The notes beneath the pieces were generated by a model. It saw nothing but the letters and a program-made list of their open reading frames with translations. It was not told the origin of the DNA and searched no databases. From Xylocopa sonorina (lineage: Eukaryota > Arthropoda > Insecta > Hymenoptera > Apidae): a stretch of 64,000 nt of DNA. Below, piece after piece: positions 1 through 12,596 of this stretch. The translations under genes were made by a program, and so were the position numbers. Each line of letters starts with the position of its first letter. Position 1 is the stretch's first letter. The stretch lies in assembly GCF_050948175.1 (NCBI RefSeq), contig NW_027490125.1:744001-808000 (forward strand), in the 5' to 3' direction.

Positions 1-2110
1 GACTTCTAATGCTTCTTAAAACGCGATATCGCATCCCATTTCTATGTTTCATAATGAGATATAATATTCATTGCGAAGTGTCACTTATACCTCGCATACA
101 CTTCAAATGAATGTAAATGCGACTCTCCCTTGCTAGGAAATAGCGTCTGCAGATGTCTACGTATCGAAGCAATAGAGATCTACTGCTTCTTAAATCGCCA
201 TATCGCATCTCATTTCTATGTTCCATGATAAGATATAATATTCATTGTGGGGTATTATGCATACCTCGTACTCACTTCAAAAGAATGCAAATGCGACACT
301 ACCTTGCTTTGAAATAGCGTTTGCAGATGACTACGTATCGAATCAATAGAGTTCTGATGCTTCTTAAGACGGGATATCGCATCCCATGTCTATGTCTCGT
401 GATAAGATATAATATTCATTGTGGAGTGTTATGTATACCACGTATTCACTTCAAAAGAATGTAATTGCGACACTTCCTTGTTAGGAAATAGCGTTTCCAG
501 ATATCTACGTATCGTAGCAATAGAGTTCTAATGCTTCTGAAAGCGCAATATCGCATCTCATTTCTATGTTTCATGATAAGATATAATATTCGTTGCGAAG
601 TGTCATGTATACCTCGCATACACTTCAAATGAATGTAAATGCGACACTTCCTTGCTAGGAAATAGCGTCGGCAGATATCTATGTATCGAAGCAGTAGAGT
701 TCCAATGCTTCATAAATCGCCATATCGCATCTCATTTCTATGTTTCATGATAAGATATAATATTCGTTGCGAAGTGTCATGTATACCTCGTATTCCTTTC
801 ACAAGAATGTAAGTGCGACACTTCCTTGCTAGGAAGCTGCGTTTGGAGATGTCTACGTATCGTAGCATTAGAGTTCTTATGCTTCATAAACGGCCATATC
901 GCATCTCATTTCTATGTTTCATGATAAGATATAATATTCGTTGTGGAGTGTCATGTATACCTCGTATTCACTTCAATAGAATGTAAATGCGACACTTCCC
1001 TGCTATTAAATAGCGATTGCAGATGGCTACGTATCGTAGCAACAGAGTTCTAAAGCTTCACAGAACAAGATGTCGCATCTCATATCTATGTTTCATGATA
1101 AGATATAATATTCATTGGGAAGTGTCATGCATACCTCGTAACAACTTCAAAATAATGTAATGCTACACTTCCTTGCTAGGAAATAGCGTTGGCAGATGTC
1201 TACGTATCGAAGCAATATTATTCTAATGCTTCCTAAATCGCTGTATCGCATCTTATTTCTATGTTTCATGATAAGATATAATATTCATTGTGTAGTGTTT
1301 GTATACGTCGTATTCCCCTCAACAGAATGTAAATGCGACACTTCCTTCCTAGGAAATAGCGTTTGCAGATATCTACGTATCGAAGCAGGAGAGTTCTATT
1401 GATCCTTAAAACGCGAAATCATATCTCATTGCCATGTCTCATGATAAGGTACAATATTCATTGCGAAGTGTCATGTATACCTCGCATACACATCAAATGA
1501 ATGCAAATGCGACACTTCCATGCTAGGAAATAGCGTTTGCAGATGTCTACGTATCGTAGAAGTAGAGTTCTAATTCTTCTTAAAACGCGATATAGCATCT
1601 CATTTCTATGCTTCATGATAAGATATAATATTCATTGTGGAGTGTTATGCATACCTCCTATTCACTTCAGAAGAATGTAAATGCGACACTTCCTTGCTAG
1701 AAAATAGCGTTTGCAGATGTCTACGTATCGAAGCAATAGGGTTCTAATGCTTCTCAAAACGCTATATCGCATCCCATTTCTATGTTTCATGTTAAGATAT
1801 AATATTCATAGCGAATTGTCATGTATACCACGCATACACTTCAAATGAATGTAAATGCGACACTTCCTTCCTAGGAAATAGCGATTGCAGATGTCTACGT
1901 ATCGAAGCAATAGAGTTCTAATGCTTCTTGAAACGGGATATCGCATCTCATTTCTATGCTTCTTGATAAGATATAATATTCATTGCGAAGTTTCATGTAT
2001 TCCTCGTATTCACTTCAAATGAATGTAAGTGCGACACTTCCTGTCTAGGAAATAGCGATTGCAGATGTCTACGTATCGAAGCAATAGAGTTCTAATGCTT
2101 CTTGAAGCGG
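1..2110. repeat. Left-flank diverged monomers without obvious HOR
   Basis: About twelve 174-bp monomers in register. Both major variant classes alternate irregularly: GCGAAGTGTCATG with CGCATACACTTC, and GTGGAGTGTTATG with CGTATTCACTTC. I saw no exact multi-monomer duplication inside this stretch and no gene. The window edge cuts a monomer at base 1, so the array continues to the left. Confidence 0.85.
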
Positions 2111-4501
2111 GATATCGAATCTCATTGCTGTGTTTCATGATAAGATATAATATTCATTGCGAAGTTTCATGTATTCCTCGTATTCATTTCAAATGAATGT
2201 AATTGCGACACTTCCTTGCTAGGAAATAGCGTTAGCAGATGTCTACGTATCGAAGCAACAGAGTTCTAATGCTTCTTGAAACGGGATATCGCATCTCATT
2301 TCTATGTTTTAGGATAAGATATAATATTCATTGTGGAGTATTATGTATTCCTGGTATTCACTTCAAAAGAATGTCAATGCGACACTTCCTTTCAAGGAAA
2401 TAGCGCCTGCAGGTGTCTACGTGTCGTAGCATTAGTGTTCTAATGCTACTAAAAACGCGATATCGCACCTCATTTCTGTGTCTCATGATAAGCTATAATA
2501 TTCATTGCGACGTGACATGTATACCTCGTATTCACCTCAAAAGAATGTAAATGCGACACCTCCTTGCTAGGAAATAAAGTTTCCAGATGTCTAGGTATCG
2601 AAACAATAGAGTTCTAATGCTTCTTAAAACTAGATGTCGCATTTCATTTCGACGTTTCATGAGAAGATATAGTATTTATTGCGGAGTATCATGTATACCT
2701 CGTATTCACTTGAAAAGAATGTAAATGCGACACTTCCTTGCTAGGAAATAGCGTCTGCAGATGTCTACGTATCGTAGCAATAAAGTTCTAATGCTTCTTG
2801 AAACGGGATATCGCATTTCATTTCTATGCTTCATGATAAGATATAATGTTAATTGCGATGTGTCATGTATACCTCGCATACACTTCAAATGAATGTAAAT
2901 GCGACACTTCCTTGCTAGGAAATAGCGATTGCAGATGTCTACGTGTCGAAGCAATAGAGTTCTAATGCTTCTTGAAATGGGATATCGCATTTCACTTCTA
3001 TGCTTCATGATAAGATATAATGTTAATTGCGAAGTGTCATGTATACCTCGCATACACTTCAAATGAATGTAAATGCGACACTTCCTTCCTAGAAAACAGC
3101 GATTGCAGATGTCTACGTATCGAAGCAATAGAGTTCTAATGCTTCTTGAAACGGGATATCGAATCTCATTGCTGTGTTTCATGATAAGATATAATATTCA
3201 TTGCGAAGTTTCATGTATTCCTCGTATTCATTTCAAATGAATGTAATTGCGACACTTCCTTGCTAGGAAATAGCGTTAGCGGATGTCTACGTATCGAAGC
3301 AACAGAGTTCTAATGCTTCTTGAAACGGGATATCGCATCTCATTTCTATGCTTCATGATAAGGTTAAATATTCATTGCGAAGTTTCATGTATTCCTCGTA
3401 TTCACTTCAAATGAATGTAAATGCGACACTTCCTTGCTAGGAAATAGAGTTTGCAGATGTCTACGTATCGTAGCAAGCGTGTTATAATGCTTCTTAAAAC
3501 GAGATATCGCTTCTCATTTCTATGTTTCATGACAACATATAATATTCAATGTGCAATGTTATGTATACCTCGCATTCACTTCAAAAGAATATAAATGCGA
3601 CTCTGCCTTGCTAGGAAATAGCGATTGCAGATGTCTACGTATCGAAGCAATAGAGTTCTAATGCTTCTTGAAATGGGATATCGCATTTCACTTCTATGCT
3701 TCATGATAAGATATAATGTTAATTGCGAAGTGTCATGTATACCTCGCATACACTTCAAATGAATGTAAATGCGACACTTCCTTCCTAGGAAATAGCGATT
3801 GCAGATGTCTACGTATCGAAGCAATAGAGTTCTAATGCTTCTTGAAACGGGATATCGAATCTCATTGCAGTGGTTCATGATAAGATATAATATTCATTGC
3901 GAAGTTTCATGTATTTCTCGTATTCATTTCAAATGAATGTAATTGCGACACTTCCTTGCTAGGAAATAGCGTTAGCAGATGTCTACGTATCGAAGCAACA
4001 GAGTTCTAATGCTTCTTGAAACGGGATATCGCATCTCATTTCTATGCTTCATGATAAGGTTAAATATTCATTGCGAAGTTTCATGTATTCCTCGTATTCA
4101 CTTCAAATGAATGTAAATGCGACACTTCCTTGCTAGGAAATAGAGTTTGCAGATGTCTACGTATCGAAGCAATAAAGTTCTAATGCATCTTATATCGCGA
4201 TATCGCATCTCATTTCTATGTTTCATGATGATATATAATATTCATTGTGCAATGTTATGTATACCTCGCATTGACTTCAAAAGAATGTAAATGCGACACT
4301 TCCTTGCTAGGAAATAGCGTTTGCAGATTTCTGCGTATCGTTGCATTAGATTTCTATTGCATCTCAAAACGCGATATCGCATCTCATTTCTATGTTTCAT
4401 GAGAACATATAATATTCATTGCGAAGTATTATGTATACCTCGCAAACACTTCAAAAGAATGTAAATGCGACACTTCCTTGCTAGGAAATAGCTTTTGCAG
4501 A
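2111..4501. repeat. 6-mer and 4-mer higher-order repeat patch
   Basis: The diagnostic variant GATATCGAATCTCATTGC occurs at 2111, 3155 and 3851, steps of 1,044 bp (6 x 174) and 696 bp (4 x 174). The accompanying variant monomer (GTTAGC before the start word, then CGAAGCAACAGAG) follows at 2241, 3285 and 3981 with the same spacing. The 4-mer copies at about 2.94-3.46 kb and 3.63-4.16 kb look nearly identical, including the unusual AAGGTTAAATATTC. They diverge after about 3461/4157, where one continues with an AGCAAGCGTG monomer and the other with an AATAAAGTTCTAATGCATC monomer. The longest open frame in the window (158 codons, minus strand, 2706-3182) falls here and is a repeat artefact. Confidence 0.85.
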
Positions 4502-4850
4502 TGTCTACGTATCGTAGCAATAGAGTTCTAATGCTTCTTAAATAGCAATATCGCATCTCATTTCTATGTTTCGTGATAAGGTATAATATTCATTGCGAAG
4601 TGTTATGTATACCTCGCATACACTTCAAATGAATGTAAATGCGACACTTCCTTTCTAGGAAATAGCGTTTGCAGATGTCTACGTATCGATGCAAAGGAAT
4701 TCTAATGCTTCTTAAAACGAGATATCGCATCTCATTCCTATGTTTCATGGTAAGATATATTATTCATTGCGAAGGGTCACGTACACCTCATATCCGCTTC
4801 AAAGGAATGTAAACGCGACACTTGCATGCTATGAAATAGCGTTTGCAGAT

Positions 4851-5043
4851 GTCTACGTATCATAGAAATGCAGATCTAATGCTTCTTAAAACGCGATATA
4901 GCATCTCATTTCTATGTTTCATGATAAGATATAATATACTTTGCGAAGTGTCATGTATACCTCGCATACGCTTCAAATGAATGCAAATGCTACAAAAGAA
5001 TGTAAATGCGACACTTCTTTGCTAGGAAATAGCGTTTCCATAT
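4851..5043. repeat. 193-bp monomer with 19-bp partial duplication
   Basis: Start words at 4851 and 5044 are 193 bp apart, 19 bp more than standard. The extra bases lie near 4990-5010, where AATGCAAATGCTAC is followed by AAAAGAATGTAAATGCGAC. This repeats the AATGTAAATGCG part of the monomer in its AAAAGAATG form, and looks like a short out-of-register duplication or template switch between two monomer variants. Confidence 0.8.
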
Positions 5044-6957
5044 GTCTACGTATCGAAACAATAGAGCTCTAATGCTTCTTAAAACGTGATATCGCACCTC
5101 ACTTCTATGTTTCATGATAAGAGATAATATTCATTGCGAAGTGTTATGTATACCTCGTATTCACTTCAAAAGAATGTAAATGCGACACTTGATTGCCAGG
5201 AAATAGCGTTTGCGTACGTCCTCGTTTCGAAGCAATAGACTTCTAATGCTTCTTAAAACGAGATGACGCATCTGATTTCTATGTTTTATGATGAGATATA
5301 ATATTAATTGCGAAGTATTATGTATACATCGTATTCACTTGAAAAGAATATAAATGCGACACTTCCCTGCTATTAAATAGCGTTTGCAGATGTCTACGTA
5401 TCCTATCAGTTGAGTTTTAATGCTTCTAAAAACGCGATATCGCATCTCATTTCTATGTTTTGTGATAAGATATAGTATTCATTGCGAAGTGTTATGTACT
5501 CCACGTCTACACTTCAATTGAATGTAAATGCGACACTTCCTTTCTTGTAAATCGCGTTTCCAGATGTCTACGTATCGAAGCAATACAGTTCTAATGCTTC
5601 ATAAATCGCGATATCGCATATGATTTCTATGTTCCGTGATAAGATATAATATTCATTGCGAAGAGCTATGTATTCCTCGTCTACACTCCAAATGGATGTG
5701 AATGCGACACTTCCTTGCTAGGAAGTAGCGTTTGCAGATGTCTACGTATCGAAGCAATAGAGTTCTAATGCTTCTTAAACCGCCATATCGCATCTCATTT
5801 CTATGTTTCATGATAAGATATAATATTCAGTGCGCAGTGTCTTGCATAGCTCGCATACACCTCAAATGAATGCAAATACGACACTCCCTTGCTAGGAAAT
5901 AGCGTTAGCAGATGTCTACGTTTCGTAGCAATAGATTTCTAATGCTTCTTAAAACGTGAAATCGCATCTCTTTTCTATGTTTCGTGATAAGATATAATAT
6001 ACCTTGTGCAGTGTCATGTATACCTCGTATTCACCTCAAAAGAATGTAAATGCGACACTTCCTTGCCTTGAAATTGCGTTTGCAGATGTCTACGTATCGT
6101 AGCAACAGAGTTGTAATGCTTCTTAAAACGCGATATAGCATCTCATTTCTATGTTTCATGATAAGATATAATATTCATTGTTCAGTGTTATGTATACCCC
6201 GTATTCACTTCAAAAGAATGTAAATACGACACTTCCTTGCTAGGAAATAGCGTTTGCAGATGACTACGTATCGTAGCATTTGTGTTCTAATGCTTCTCAA
6301 AACGCGATATCGCATCTCATTTCTATGTTTCATGATAATATATAATAATCATTGCGAAGTGTCATGTATACCTCGCATACACTTCAAATGAATGTAAATG
6401 CGACACTCCCTTGCTAGGAAATAGCGTTTGCACATGCCTACGTACCGTAGAAATAGAGTTCTAATTCTTCTTAAAACGCGATATCGCATCTCATTCGTAT
6501 GTTTCATGATAAGATACAATATTCATTGCGAAGTGTCATGTATACCTCGTATTCACTTCAAAACAATGTAAATGTGACACTTCCTTGCTAGGAAATAGCG
6601 TTTGCAGATGTCTACGTATCGTAGCATTAGAGTTCCAATGCTTGTTAAAACGCGATATCGCATCTCACTTCTATGTTTCATGACAAGATATAATATTCAT
6701 TGCGATGTGTCATGTATACATCGCATACACTTCAAATGAATGTAAATGCGACACTTCCTTGCTTGGAAGTAGCGTTTGCAGACGTCTACGTATCGAAGCA
6801 ATAGAGTTCTCATTCTTCTTAAGTCGCTATATCGCATCTCATTTCTATGCTTCATGATAAGATATAATATTCACTGCGAATTGTCACTTATACCTCGCAT
6901 ACACTTCAAATGAATGTAAATGCGACACTTCCTTCCTAGGAAATAGCGTTTGCAGAT

Positions 6958-7176
6958 GTCTATGTATCGGTGCAATAGAGTTCTAGTGCTACTTAAAACG
7001 GGATATCGCAACTCATTTCTATGTTTCATGATAAGATTCACTTAACTTAATATCACATCTCATTTTTATGTCATGATACGATATAATATTCATTGCGAAG
7101 TGTCATGTATACATCGCATTCAATTCAAATGAATGTAAATGCGACACTTCCTTGCTAGCAAGAAGCGCTTGCAGAT
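6958..7176. repeat. 219-bp monomer with 45-bp internal duplication
   Basis: Start words at 6958 and 7177 are 219 bp apart (174 + 45). After CATGATAAGAT near 7036 the sequence runs through TTCACTTAACTTAATATCAC and then repeats a diverged CATCTCATTTTTATG and TCATGATACGAT before resuming ATAATATTC. The extra 45 bp matches the central segment of the monomer (TTCTTAAAACGCGATATCGC onward to CATGAT), so it is an internal duplication that has since diverged. Confidence 0.75.
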
Positions 7177-7279
7177 GTCTACGTATCGTAGCAATAGAGT
7201 TCTAATGCTCCTTAAAACGCGATATCGCATCTCATTTCTACGTTTCATGATAAGATACAATATTCAATGGGAAGTGTCA

Positions 7280-8000
7280 TGTATACATTGTATTCACTTC
7301 AAAAGAATGTAAGTGCGACACTTCCTTGCTAGGAAATAGCGTTTCCAGATGTCTACGTATCGAAACAAAAGATTTCTAATGCTCCTTAAATCGAGATGTC
7401 GCATTTCATTTCTATGTTCCATGATAAGATATGATATTCAATGCGACATGACATGTATACCTCGTATTCACTTCAAAAGCATGTAAATGAGACACTTCCT
7501 TGCTATGAAATAGCGTTTGCAGATGTCTACGTATCGCAGCAATAGAGATCTAAAGATTCCCAAAACGCGATACCGCATCTCATGTCTATGTTTCATGATA
7601 AGATATAATATTCATTGCGAAGTGTTATGTATACTTCGCATACACAACAAATGAATGTAAATGCGACACTTCCTTTCCAGGAAATAGCGTTTCCAGATGT
7701 CTACGTATAGTAGCAATAGAGTTCTAATGCTTCTCAAAACGCGATATCGCAACTCATTTCTATTTTTCATGATAAGATATAATATTCATTGTGGAGTGTT
7801 ATGTATACCTCGTATTCACTTCAAAAGAATGTAAATGCAACACTTATTTGCTAGGAAATAGCGTCTGCTGATGAATACGTATCGAAGCAATAGTGTTCCA
7901 ATGCTACTTAAATCGCAATATCGCACTTCAATTGTACGTTCCATGATAAGATATAATATTCATTGGGCAGTGTTATGTATATCTTGTCTACACTACAAAT
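7280..8000. repeat. Left copy of a duplicated segment (3,654-bp spacing)
   Basis: About four monomers whose private variants recur near 10.93-11.31 kb: GTAAGTGCGACAC, CGAAACAAAAGATTTC, TCGAGATGTCGCATTTC, GCGACATGACATG, AAGCATGTAAATGAGAC, and GAATACGTATCG with CAATTGTACG. Start words pair at 7351/11005 (3,654 bp = 21 x 174), then at 7873/11180 (3,307 bp). This copy therefore keeps two monomers, about 7530-7870, that the right copy lacks. Confidence 0.8.
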
Positions 8001-10933
8001 GAATGTAAATGCGACACTTCCTTGCTAGGAAATAGAGTTTGCAGGTGTCTACGTATCGTAGCAATATAGTTCTATTGCTTCTTAAAACGAGATATCGCAT
8101 CTCATTTCTATGCTTTAAGATAAGTTATAATATTCATTGCGGAGTGTCTTGTATACTTCGTATTCACTTCAAAAGAAAGTGAATGCGACATTTGTTTGCT
8201 AGGAAATAGCGCTTGCAGATGTGTACGTAACGAAGCAATAGTGTTCTAATGCTACTTAAATCGTCATATCGCATCTCATTTCTATGTTTCATGATAAGAT
8301 ATAATGTTCATTGTGGAGTGTTATATATACCTCGCATTCGCTTCAAAAGAATGTAAATGCGACACTCCCTTGCTAGGAAATAGCGTCTGCAGATGTCAAT
8401 GTATCGTTGCAATAGTGTTCTAAAGCTTCTAAAATCGCCATATCGCATCCTATTACTATGTTTCGTAATAAGACATAACATTCATCGTGCAGTGTTATGC
8501 ATACCTCGTATTCGCTTCAAAAGAATGTAAATGCGACACTTCCTTGACAGGAAATAGCGTTTGCAGATTTCTACGAATCGAAGCAGTAGAATTCTAATGC
8601 TTCTTATATCGTCATATCGCATCTCATTTCTATGTTACATGATAAGATATAATATTCATTGTGCAGTGTTATGTATATCTCGTCCACACTTCAAACGAAT
8701 GTAAATCCGACACTTCCTTGCTAGGAGATAGCGTTTGCAGACGTCTTCGTATCGTGGAAATATAGTTCCAATGCTTCTTAAAACGAGTTGTCTTATCTCA
8801 TTTCTATGTTTCATGATAAGATATAATATTCATTGTGGAGTGTTATGTATACTTCGGGTTCACTTCAAAAGAATGTAAATGAGACACTTCCTGGCCAGGA
8901 AATAGCGTTTGCAGATGTCTATGTATCGTAGCAATAGTGTTCTAATGATTCTTATATCGCGATATTGCATCTCATATCTATGTTTCTTGATAACATATAA
9001 GATTCATTGCGAAGTGTCATGTATACCTCGTATTCACTTCAAAAGAATGTAAATGCGACGCTTCCTTGCTAGGTAATAGCGATTGCAGAAGTCTACGTAT
9101 CGTAGCAATAGATTTCTATTGCTTCTTAAAACGCGAGATCGCATCTCATTTCAATGTTTCATAAAAAGAAATAATATTAATTGCGAAGTGTCAGGTATAC
9201 CATGTACTCACTTCAAAAGAATGTAAATGCGACACTTCCTTGCTAGGAAATAGCGTTTGCAGATATCTACGCAACGTAGCATTAGAGATCTAAAGTTTGT
9301 TAAAACGCGATATCGCATCTCATTTCTATGTTTCACGATAAGATATAATATTCATTGCGAAGTGTCACGTATACCTCGTATTCACTTAAAGAGAATGTAA
9401 ATGCGATGAATCCTTGCTAGGAAATAGCGTTTGCAGATGTCTCCGTACCGAAGCAATAGGGTTCTAATGCTTGTTTAATCGCGATATCTAATCTCATTTC
9501 TATGTTTCGTGATAAGGTATAATTTTCATTGTGGAGTGCTATGTATACCGCGTATTCACTTCAAAAGAATGTAAATGCGACACTTCCTTGCTAGGATATA
9601 GCGTTTGCAGATGTCTCCGTATCGAAGCAATAGGGTTCTAATGCTTCTTAAATCAAGATATAGAATCTCGTTTCTATGTTACGTGATAAGGTATAATTTT
9701 CATTGTGGAGTGCTATGTATACCGCGTATTTACTTCAAAAGAATGTAAATGCGACACTTCCTTGCTATTAAATAGCGTTTGCAGATTTCTACTTATCGTA
9801 GCATTAGTGTTCTAATGCTTCCTAATTCGCGATATCGCATGTCATTTCTATGTTTCATGATAAGATATAATATTCATTGCGAAGTGTCATGTACACCTCG
9901 GATACACATCAAATGAATCTAAATGCGACACCTGCTTGGAGGGAAATAGTGTTTGCATATGTCTACGTCTCGAAGCACTAGAGTTCTAATGCTTCTTAAA
10001 TCGCCATATCGCATCCCATTTCGATCTTACATGATATGATATAATATTCATTGCGAAGTGTCATGTATGCCTCGTGTTGCTTTCAAAAGCAAGGAAGTGC
10101 GACACTTCCTTGCTAGGAAATTCCGTTTCCAGATGTCTACGTATCGAAGCAATAGTGTTTTAATACTTCTTAAAACGCGACATCGCATCTCATTTCTATG
10201 CTTCGTAATAAGATATAATATTCATTGTGGAGTGTTACGTAGACCTCGTATTCACCTCAAAAGAATGTTAATGCCACACGTCCATGCTAGGAAATAGCGT
10301 TTTGCAGATATCTACGTATCGAAGCATTAGAGCTCTAATGCTTCTTAAAACGCGATATCGGATCACATTTCTATGTTTCGTGATAAGATATAATATTCAT
10401 TGCGAATTGTCATGTATACCTCGTATTCACTTCAAAAGAATGTAAGTGCGACACTTCCTTGCTATTAAATAGCGTTTGCAGATGTCTACGTATCGTAGCA
10501 ATAGAGTTTTAATGCTTTTTGAACTGCGATATCGCATCTCATTACTATGTTTCGTGATAAGGTTTAATATTCATGGTGCAGTGTTATGTATACCTCGAAT
10601 TCGCTTCAAAAGAATGTAAATGCGACACTTCCTTGCTATTAAATAGCATTTGCAGATGTCTACGTATTGTAACAATAGGGTTCTAATGCTTCTTAAATCG
10701 CGATATCGCATGTCATTTCTAGGTATCACGATAAGATATAATATTGATTGTGCAGTGTAATGTATTCCAAGTCTACACTTCAAATGAATGTAAATGCGAC
10801 ACTTCCTTGCTAGAAAATAGCGTTTGCAGATATCTACGTATCGAAGCAACAGAGTTCCAATGCTTCTTAAAACGCGATATCGCATCTCATTTCTATGTTT
10901 CATGATAAGATATAATATTCATTGCGAAGTGTC
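8001..10933. repeat. Diverged monomers between the 3.65-kb paired segments
   Basis: In-register monomers, with one adjacent monomer doublet at 9439-9786 noted separately. A monomer at 8395 with the rare start GTCAATGTATCGTTGC has a relative at 56105. Short open frames here (for example 10058-10297 and 10571-10903) are repeat artefacts. No gene seen. Confidence 0.8.
9439..9786. repeat. Adjacent single-monomer duplication
   Basis: Monomers starting at 9439 and 9613 share rare variants absent from their neighbours: the start GTCTCCGTA, AAGCAATAGGGTTC, GATAAGGTATAATTTTC, and GTGGAGTGCTATGTATACCG. They differ at a modest number of sites. This is the simplest scale of local amplification in the window, one unit copied next to itself. 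Confidence 0.8.
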
Positions 10934-11307
10934 ATGTATACATCGTATTCACTTCAAAAGAATGTAAGTGCGACACTTCCTTGCTAGAAAATAGCGTTTC
11001 CAGATGTCTACGTATCGAAACAAAAGATTTCTAATGCTCCTTAAATCGAGATGTCGCATTTCATTTCTATGTTCCATGATAAGATATGATATTCATTGCG
11101 ACATGACATGTATACCTCGTATTCACTTCAAAAGCATGTAAATGAGACACTTCCTTGCTAGGAAATAGCATTTGCAGATGAATACGTATCGAAGCAATAG
11201 TGTTCCAATGCTACTTAAATCGCAATATCGCACCTCAATTGTACGTTTCATGATAAGAAATAATATTCATTGTTCAGTGATATGTATATCTCGTCTACAC
11301 TTCAAAA
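10934..11307. repeat. Right copy of the 3.65-kb-spaced segment, two monomers shorter
   Basis: Matches 7280-8000 by the same private variants. The first part aligns at an offset of 3,654 bp and the second at 3,307 bp, so two monomers (347 bp) are missing relative to the left copy. The join falls at about 11160-11180, where the AAATGAGAC monomer passes directly into the GAATACGTATCG monomer. Confidence 0.78.
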
Positions 11308-12049
11308 GAATGCAAATGCGACACTTCCTTGCTAGGAAATAGCGCCTGCAGATGTCTACGTATCGTAGCAATAGAGATATAATTCTTCTTAAAACGAGAT
11401 ATCGCTTCTCATTTCTATGTTTCATGATAATATGTAATTTTCATTGCGAAGTGTCATCTATTCCTCGCATACACTTCAAATAAATGTAAATCCGACACTT
11501 CCTTGCTAGGAGATAGCGTTTGCAGACGTCTTCCTATCGAAGCAATAGACTTCTAGCACTTTTTAAATCGCAATATCACATCTCATTTCTCTGCTTCATG
11601 ATAAGATATAATATTCATTGCGAAGGGTTATGTATACCTAGTATTCGCTTCAAAAGAATGTAAATGCGACATTTCCATGCTAGGAAGTAGCGTTTGCAGA
11701 TTTCTACGTATCGAAGCAATAAAGTTCAAATGCTTTTTAAAACGGGCTTTCGCATCTTATTTCTATGTTTCATGATAAGATATAATGTTTATTGCGAAGT
11801 GCCATGTATGCCTCGGATACTCTTCTAAAGAATGTAAATGCGACACTTCTTTGCTAGGAAATAGCGTTTGCAGATGTCTACGTATGGTAGCAATAGAGTT
11901 CTAATGTTTCTCCAAACGAGATATAGCATCTCATTTCTATATTTCATGATAAGATATAATATTCTTTGCGAAGTGTCATGTATACCTCGCATTCACTTCA
12001 AAAGAATGTAAATGCGACAGTCCCATGCTAGGAAATAGCGTTTGCAGAT

Positions 12050-12247
12050 GTCTACGTATCGTAGCAATAGAGTCCTAATGCTTCTTAGGACGCGATATTG
12101 CATGACAATTCTATGTTTCATGATAGGATATAATATTCATTGCGAAGTGTTATGTATTACCCGTGTAAACTTCAAATGAATGTAAATGCGACATTTCCTT
12201 CCTAGGAAATAGCGTCACTTCCTTGCCAGGAAATAGCGTTTGCAGAT
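12050..12247. repeat. 198-bp monomer with 24-bp tandem duplication
   Basis: Start words at 12050 and 12248 are 198 bp apart. The 24-bp segment CACTTCC, TTG, CCAGG, AAATAGCGT follows directly after TTCCTTCCTAGGAAATAGCG, so the TTCCT/AGGAA dyad and its tail are present twice in tandem near 12190-12240. The two dyad copies are not identical (TTCCTAGG against TTGCCAGG), so the second came from a different monomer variant or has diverged. Confidence 0.85.
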
Positions 12248-12596
12248 GTCTATATATCGAAGCAATAGAGTTCTAATGCTTCTTAAAACGCCATATCGCA
12301 TCTCATTTCTATGTTTCATAATAAGATATAATATTCATTGCGAAGAGTCAAGTATACCTCGTATTCACTTAAAATGAATGTAAATGCGACGTTTCCTTGC
12401 TAGGAAATAGCGAGTGCAAATTTCTCCGTATCGAAGCAATAGATATCTAATGCTTCTTAAAACGCGATATCGCATCTCATTTCTGTGTCTCATGATAAAT
12501 ATATAACATTCACTGCGAAGTGTCATGTATACCTCATATTCACTGCAAAAGAATGTAAATGCGGAACTTCCTTGCTAGGAAGTAGCGTTTGCAGGT

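Larger units (their letters stand above)
4502..7279. repeat. Diverged monomers including two over-length units
   Basis: Monomers remain in the same orientation without an HOR that I could recognise. Two break the 174-bp register: a 193-bp unit (4851-5043) and a 219-bp unit (6958-7176), listed separately. No gene or foreign insertion seen. Confidence 0.8.

Noticed and set aside
1..174. Monomer derived from an ~87-bp dimer
   Set aside because: Similar words (CGCATCTCATTTC and CGCATACACTTC) are about 63 bp apart and the two halves do not align convincingly by eye.
2272..2286. Functional CENP-B box
   Set aside because: Two bases are missing relative to the NTTCGNNNNANNCGGGN pattern, so the spacing between recognition halves is wrong. 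Kept only as a low-interest note.
2706..3182. 158-codon open frame on the minus strand
   Set aside because: It is two to three copies of a 58-residue pattern produced by the 174-bp monomer. Similar frames occur all over the array on both strands, end at random variants, and have no gene context.
7036..7082. Insertion of foreign DNA (TTCACTTAACTTAATATCAC)
   Set aside because: Most of the extra 45 bp aligns to the monomer's own central segment. No target-site duplication or terminal repeats.
10058..10297. 79-codon plus-strand frame starting MSCMPRVAF
   Set aside because: Lies wholly within two ordinary satellite monomers in the same frame seen open elsewhere.
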